This document shows, one piece after another, positions 7,610-11,009 of a stretch of 11,009 bases of DNA. A program made the position numbers and the translations under genes. Below the pieces are notes generated by a model. That model did no database searches. It was not told where the DNA came from and was given only the letters and a program-made list of their open reading frames with translations. Positions within the stretch are counted from its first letter, which is position 1, and each line of letters begins with the position of its first letter. The stretch lies in contig CAMOHV010000016.1 in assembly GCA_946615275.1 (NCBI GenBank), forward strand, positions 1 through 11,009, given 5' to 3'. The DNA is from an uncultured Verrucomicrobiota bacterium (lineage in GTDB: Bacteria > Verrucomicrobiota > Kiritimatiellia > RFP12 > UBA1067).

Positions 7610-10331
7610 TCCGCCTCCAAACGAACCGCGCATCAAGCGCCGCCTCTTCGGCCTTCTGCTTTTCCCGATCGCGCTATTCCCCTTCTTCGCCCTCGTGACG
7701 TACAACTGGCACGACATGCCGCAGTTCGCCGTGCCGCCGCTCACGCCCAGCTCGAACCTGATAGGCGTCGTGGGCGACGTATTCGCCTACACCGGCTACC
7801 GCCTCATCGGCCTCGCCATCTGGTCCGTGCCGCTGCTGTGCGTCTTCGCCGGCATCCTATTCATGGCCGGGCGCTCCCTCCACCCCGGCCGGCGCGCGCT
7901 CGGATTCCTCGTCTTCATCTTCTCCGCCACCTGCTTCCTGCAGCTGCTCGGCCACACCCCAGGCGTGACCCGCATCCTGCACGCGCTAAACATCGAGCCG
8001 AACGCCGGCGGAGCCGTCGGCTACATCGTGATGACTAGAGGCCTCGCGCAGTTCCTCTCGCCCTTCGGCGCCGGCGTGCTCATGGCCCTTCTGATGCTCT
8101 GGTCCATCCTCTTCACCATCGGCTTCAGGAACATCCTGCGCGGACTCGGCTTCCTCACAGAATGGGCCTCCGCGAAAGACATCTCCGACGAGGAGCGCGC
8201 CCAGCGCGAAGAGGCCATCGCCGCAGCCAAGGCCGCGAAGGAGGCCGCCAAGGCCGAACGCGAGATCGAAAAGCAGCGCATCGCCGCAGAACGCGAAGCC
8301 GAGCGCCAGGCCAAGGCGGACGCCAAGGCCGCCGCAAAGGCAGCGCGCGAGGAGGAGAAGGAGCGCGAACGCCTTCGCCAGGAGGCGGAGCGCCAGGCCG
8401 TCCTCGCCGCGCGCCAGGCCGTCCTCGCCGAACGCCAGGCCGCCGCGCAGCAGACGTCCCCATACACAGGAGAGGCGGCCACCCCAATCCCTCCGTCCCC
8501 CCGCATTTCTCCCAAAGTCAACGGCGGCGGCCTGCCCTCCACCCCTTCAAGCGCGAATGGCGGCAACCTGCCCTCCACCCCTTCACGGGGTGAGGTTGAA
8601 GAGCCTCCCGAGGACAAAGGCCCCTACCTCCTTCCGCCCCCGAACGAAGTCCTAAGCCCCGTGCCGCCGAGCACCGCCGAGCACGGCGACGTCGAGGCGA
8701 TGGAGCAGCGGCTCGTGGACACCCTCAAGGTCTTCGGCGTGGACGTCCAGCCCGCCTTCCGCGTCACCGGCCCCGTCGTCACGCAATACGCGCTCACCCT
8801 CGCCCCCGGCGTCAAGCCCGAGCGCATCAGCTCCCTCTCAAACGCCATCCAGATGGCGCTCGAGGCGAAGTCCCTCCGCATCCAGGCCCCCATCCCCGGC
8901 AAGAACGCCGTGGGCATCGAGGTGCCCAACCAGAAGCCCGCATCCGTCTGCTTCCGCGAGGTGTTCGATTCTCAGCTCTGGCAGACGAAAGCGATGACCG
9001 GCAAGTTCCAGGTGCCGCTCCTCCTCGGCAAGGACGCCGCCGGCAACGACCTCGTGGCCGACCTCGCCAAGCTCCCCCACCTCCTCGTCGCAGGCGCCAC
9101 CGGACAGGGCAAGTCCGTCTGCCTCAACTCCATCATCAACGGCCTTCTCATGTGCCGCACGCCCGAGCAGCTCAAGTTCATCATGGTGGACCCCAAGCGC
9201 GTCGAGTTCACGCAGTACAACAAGCTCCCCCACCTTCTCGTCCCGGTCATCAACGACACCAAGAAGGTCGTCTTCGGCCTCCGCTGGGCCGTCGTGGAGA
9301 TGGAGAAGCGCCTCAAGATGTTCGCCCGCGCAGGATGCCGCAACATCGTGGACTTCAACAACCGCCCCTCCGTCTCCCAGCCCGACTTCTTCGGCGGCGA
9401 AGAGGCCGTGTCCGATCCCGACATGCCACGCGCCATCCCATACATCGTCATCGTCATCGACGAGGTGGCCGACATCATGCAGTCCGCCGGCAAGGAGGTC
9501 GAGCCCGTCATCGCCCGCCTCACCGCCCTCGCCCGCGCCACCGGCATACACCTAATCCTCGCCACACAGCGCCCCGACGCCAAGATCATCACCGGCGTCA
9601 TCAAGTCAAACATCCCCGGCCGAATCGCCTTCAAGACCTCCAGCTCCATCGACTCCCGCACCATCCTCGACGACACAGGCGCCGAGGACCTCATCGGGCG
9701 CGGCGACATGCTCTACAAGACCTCCGAAGGCCTCCTCCTCCGCGCCCAGGGCTCCTACATCTCCGACGACGAGATCAACCGCATCATCGCCTTCATCGGC
9801 GAACACTCAAACGTCCAGTTCGACGACAAGCTCGCCGCCCGCCTCGCCAAGATCAAGGAGGCCGATCCATCCGACGCCCTTGAGGAAGAAGACGACGACA
9901 AGGGCAATGACGAAGGCGACGGCGCCACCACCGCCCCCGACCTCGCCACCACCGTCACCGGCAACGGCGTCCCCCCTCCCGCCGGCATGACCCTCAGCAA
10001 GGAGGAGCAGCTCTACATGGCCGCCCTCGACGTCATCGCCCGCACAGGCCGCGCCTCCACGTCGCACCTCCAGCGCCGCATGGGCATCGGCTACAACCAC
10101 GCCGCCCGCCTCATAGACCTCCTCGAAGACCGCGGCGTTGTTGGCCCCGCGCGAGGCGCAGGCCCTCGCGAAGTCCTCCTCGACCCCGAGGCCATCATGA
10201 AGATAATGCAGGGCGAATCCGCCCCGGAGACTCCCCCAGGCAACGAATCGGCCGGCACGCCGCCTCCATCCGACGACGACCCCGACCTCCCCTCCGACGA
10301 CCTCTCCGACGATCCCTCCGAGAACCCATGA
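7584..10331 (+). CDS. ftsK: DNA translocase FtsK
   Basis: Septal double-strand DNA pump (915 residues) that clears chromosome termini and activates XerCD dimer resolution. The N-terminus has four likely membrane segments (about 21-40, 74-95, 105-121 and 158-180). A charged Ala/Glu/Lys/Arg stretch (~200-290), probably coiled coil, includes a 21-base heptad duplication (RQAVLAx). A low-complexity Pro/Ser/Gly linker follows (~293-375) with an inserted repeat element. The alpha domain starts near 378, and the RecA-like motor has Walker A GATGQGKS (504-511) and Walker B IVIVIDEVAD with Asp626-Glu627. After an acidic linker, the winged-helix gamma domain (804-867: MGIGYNHAARLIDLLEDRGVV..REVLLD) should read KOPS-like sites. 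The tail is Asp/Pro-rich. The start at 7584 overlaps the small upstream gene by 26 bases; AAAGG (7571-7575) is a weak ribosome site, so coupling is likely. Confidence 0.97.
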   Translation: MTESKPQNNPPPNEPRIKRRLFGLLLFPIALFPFFALVTYNWHDMPQFAVPPLTPSSNLIGVVGDVFAYTGYRLIGLAIWSVPLLCVFAGILFMAGRSLHPGRRALGFLVFIFSATCFLQLLGHTPGVTRILHALNIEPNAGGAVGYIVMTRGLAQFLSPFGAGVLMALLMLWSILFTIGFRNILRGLGFLTEWASAKDISDEERAQREEAIAAAKAAKEAAKAEREIEKQRIAAEREAERQAKADAKAAAKAAREEEKERERLRQEAERQAVLAARQAVLAERQAAAQQTSPYTGEAATPIPPSPRISPKVNGGGLPSTPSSANGGNLPSTPSRGEVEEPPEDKGPYLLPPPNEVLSPVPPSTAEHGDVEAMEQRLVDTLKVFGVDVQPAFRVTGPVVTQYALTLAPGVKPERISSLSNAIQMALEAKSLRIQAPIPGKNAVGIEVPNQKPASVCFREVFDSQLWQTKAMTGKFQVPLLLGKDAAGNDLVADLAKLPHLLVAGATGQGKSVCLNSIINGLLMCRTPEQLKFIMVDPKRVEFTQYNKLPHLLVPVINDTKKVVFGLRWAVVEMEKRLKMFARAGCRNIVDFNNRPSVSQPDFFGGEEAVSDPDMPRAIPYIVIVIDEVADIMQSAGKEVEPVIARLTALARATGIHLILATQRPDAKIITGVIKSNIPGRIAFKTSSSIDSRTILDDTGAEDLIGRGDMLYKTSEGLLLRAQGSYISDDEINRIIAFIGEHSNVQFDDKLAARLAKIKEADPSDALEEEDDDKGNDEGDGATTAPDLATTVTGNGVPPPAGMTLSKEEQLYMAALDVIARTGRASTSHLQRRMGIGYNHAARLIDLLEDRGVVGPARGAGPREVLLDPEAIMKIMQGESAPETPPGNESAGTPPPSDDDPDLPSDDLSDDPSENP
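8391..8441 (+). repeat. 21-bp heptad repeat in ftsK coil
   Basis: Two 21-base units (8391-8411, 8412-8432) and a 9-base partial third (8433-8441) encode RQAVLAA, RQAVLAE and RQA at residues 270-286. The period equals one coiled-coil heptad, so the duplication extends the coil in register. It is a local tandem duplication, not a mobile element. Confidence 0.85.
8460..8597 (+). repeat. Palindromic repeat element inserted in frame in ftsK linker
   Basis: This stretch encodes a compositionally odd Pro/Ser/Thr/Gly segment (residues 293-338) between the coil and the motor. It contains a 36-base internal repeat, with 30-base units at 8520-8549 and 8556-8585, and ends in the hairpin CACCCC-TTCAC-GGGGTG (8576-8592). 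Bases 8540-8596 align without gaps to 10924-10980 in the rodZ-like gene with 50 of 57 identities by my count, and in the same reading frame. This looks like a dispersed protein-coding palindromic element, similar in concept to Rickettsia palindromic elements. Confidence 0.8.
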
Positions 10332-10332
10332 C

Positions 10333-10364
10333 CCTTTCAACCTTTCAACTTTTCAACCTTTAAA
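10333..10364 (+). repeat. CCTTTCAA octamer tandem array, 4 copies
   Basis: Four 8-base units fill the ftsK-rodZ gap: CCTTTCAA twice, CTTTTCAA and CCTTTAAA. They lie right after the ftsK stop (10329-10331) and just before the rodZ ribosome site AGGAG (10369-10373). The only other bases in the gap are the ribosome site and a few flanking nucleotides. The array could be a protein or RNA binding site or a neutral repeat. Confidence 0.9.
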
Positions 10365-10378
10365 CGACAGGAGCCAAA

Positions 10379-11009
10379 ATGAAATCATTCGGAACAATCC
10401 TCAAAGAAGCCCGCGAAGCCAAGGGCCTCACCACCTCCCAGGTCGCGCATGACACCCACATGCTCGTGCAGATCGTCGAGGAGATGGAGCGCGAAGACTT
10501 CCACCGCATCCCCGCCCCGATCTACGGACGCGGCTTCGTGCGCCTCTACGCTGAACGCGTCGGCCTCGACCCCGCCCCCCTCATCACCGAGTTCATGGAG
10601 ATCTTCAACGGACACAAAAAGCCGCTCTCCTCCACCCCTCCCGCGCCTCCTCCAGCCCCCGAGCCGCCGCCTGCCCCCGAGCCGCCGCCTGCCCCGGAGC
10701 CGCCGCCCGCTCCTGAGCCGCCGCCTGCTCCTGAGCCTCCGCCCGCTCCTGAGCCTCCGCCCGCCGTGGAGCCATCGACGCCCGCACCGGAGGCCATGCC
10801 CGCCGTTGAGCCGCCGGCGGCGATGGAACAACCTCCCAGCATCAATGCAAGCACCGCCTTCGCGCCTCCGCCACCCGCCCCAGCGCCAGCTACCGAAGCG
10901 AACCCGGTTGGCAACCCGCCTCTCACCCCTTCGAGCGCGAATGGCAACAACCTGAACCCAACCCCTTCACGGGGTGAGGTCCCGCCCTCCCTCCGCGGCC
11001 TCGATCTCT
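10379..11009 (+). CDS. RodZ-like helix-turn-helix protein, 3' truncated by window
   Basis: At least 210 residues, running off the window edge. Residues 3-80 are an HTH_25 domain as in RodZ and YmfM proteins: FGTILKEAREAKGL, then a helix-turn-helix, then MEREDFHRIPAPIYGRGFVRLYAERVGLDP. In RodZ this domain is cytoplasmic and binds MreB, linking the wall elongation machinery to a membrane segment and a periplasmic domain. Those later parts would lie beyond the window, so the RodZ identity is likely but incomplete. Residues 92-127 are six PAPEPP repeats, followed by more Pro/Ala-rich sequence and, from 183, a linker encoded by the same palindromic element as in ftsK. AGGAG (10369-10373), 5 bases before the ATG, fixes the start. 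Last visible gene of the operon. Confidence 0.85.
   Translation, partial: MKSFGTILKEAREAKGLTTSQVAHDTHMLVQIVEEMEREDFHRIPAPIYGRGFVRLYAERVGLDPAPLITEFMEIFNGHKKPLSSTPPAPPPAPEPPPAPEPPPAPEPPPAPEPPPAPEPPPAPEPPPAVEPSTPAPEAMPAVEPPAAMEQPPSINASTAFAPPPPAPAPATEANPVGNPPLTPSSANGNNLNPTPSRGEVPPSLRGLDL
10652..10759 (+). repeat. Six 18-bp PAPEPP repeats in rodZ-like gene
   Basis: Six consecutive 18-base units each encode PAPEPP (residues 92-127), and a degenerate seventh (PAVEPS) follows. The units differ mainly at third codon positions, so the peptide appears maintained by selection or the duplications are old. A Pro/Glu-rich spacer of this kind is stiff and extended, like the linkers seen in TonB-type proteins. 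Confidence 0.9.
10924..10980 (+). repeat. Second copy of the palindromic element, in rodZ-like linker
   Basis: Matches 8540-8596 of ftsK with no gaps and 7 differences by my count. It is read in the same frame, giving TPSSANGNNLNPTPSRGEV at residues 183-201 against TPSSANGGNLPSTPSRGEV in FtsK. It ends with the same ACCCCTTCACGGGGT hairpin core and follows the Pro-rich linker, again in a presumed disordered region. Confidence 0.85.

Noticed and set aside
9090..9113. Gln in the FtsK Walker A (GATGQGKS) as an active-site defect
   Set aside because: The essential Gly-Lys-Ser is intact, and Gln at this position is found in FtsK proteins of other phyla, so it is normal variation.

Overview
The window is GC-rich, tightly packed bacterial DNA. 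Its gene content (a di-heme cytochrome/SUMF1 fusion of a type common in Planctomycetes, Verrucomicrobia and Lentisphaerae, beside an ftsH-folP-cdaA cluster) and its many short repeats suggest an uncultured member of the PVC superphylum, perhaps near Kiritimatiellota or Lentisphaerota. That placement is inference; there is no rRNA gene here to test it.

Layout. Bases 1-303 hold no gene. From about 63 they are an array of small hairpins separated by TTTAAA blocks. Bases 304-3567 (minus strand) encode an exported protein of 1087 residues: a hydrazine-synthase-alpha-like region with two CxxCH heme sites, then a C-terminal SUMF1 domain without the cysteine pair of true formylglycine-generating enzymes. 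A divergent intergenic region (3568-3767) carries promoters for both sides and a 10-copy CCAGAAA array. From 3768 to the window end, six plus-strand genes form what looks like one operon: ftsH, folP, cdaA, a 56-residue single-membrane-segment gene resembling only the N-terminus of CdaR/YbbR, ftsK, and a 3'-truncated rodZ-like gene. The first five overlap their successors or sit in ATGA start/stop overlaps, except that ftsK and rodZ are separated by 47 bases containing an octamer array.

How the genes fit together. FtsH is a membrane AAA+ protease, FolP makes dihydropteroate, CdaA makes c-di-AMP, FtsK pumps and unlinks chromosome ends at the septum, and RodZ-type proteins tie the membrane to the elongation machinery. 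The cluster therefore joins envelope quality control, folate synthesis, second-messenger signalling and division. The cdaA-cdaR pair is usual, but here the CdaR partner has no extracytoplasmic YbbR domains.

I do not see a new defence or mobile system. What is unusual is how several kinds of short repeat have entered and reshaped genes: hairpin modules at the end of the cytochrome gene, CCAGAAA heptamers on both sides of ftsH and inside its C-terminal codons, an octamer array before rodZ, and a ~57-base palindromic element inserted in the same reading frame into disordered linkers of both FtsK and the RodZ-like protein.
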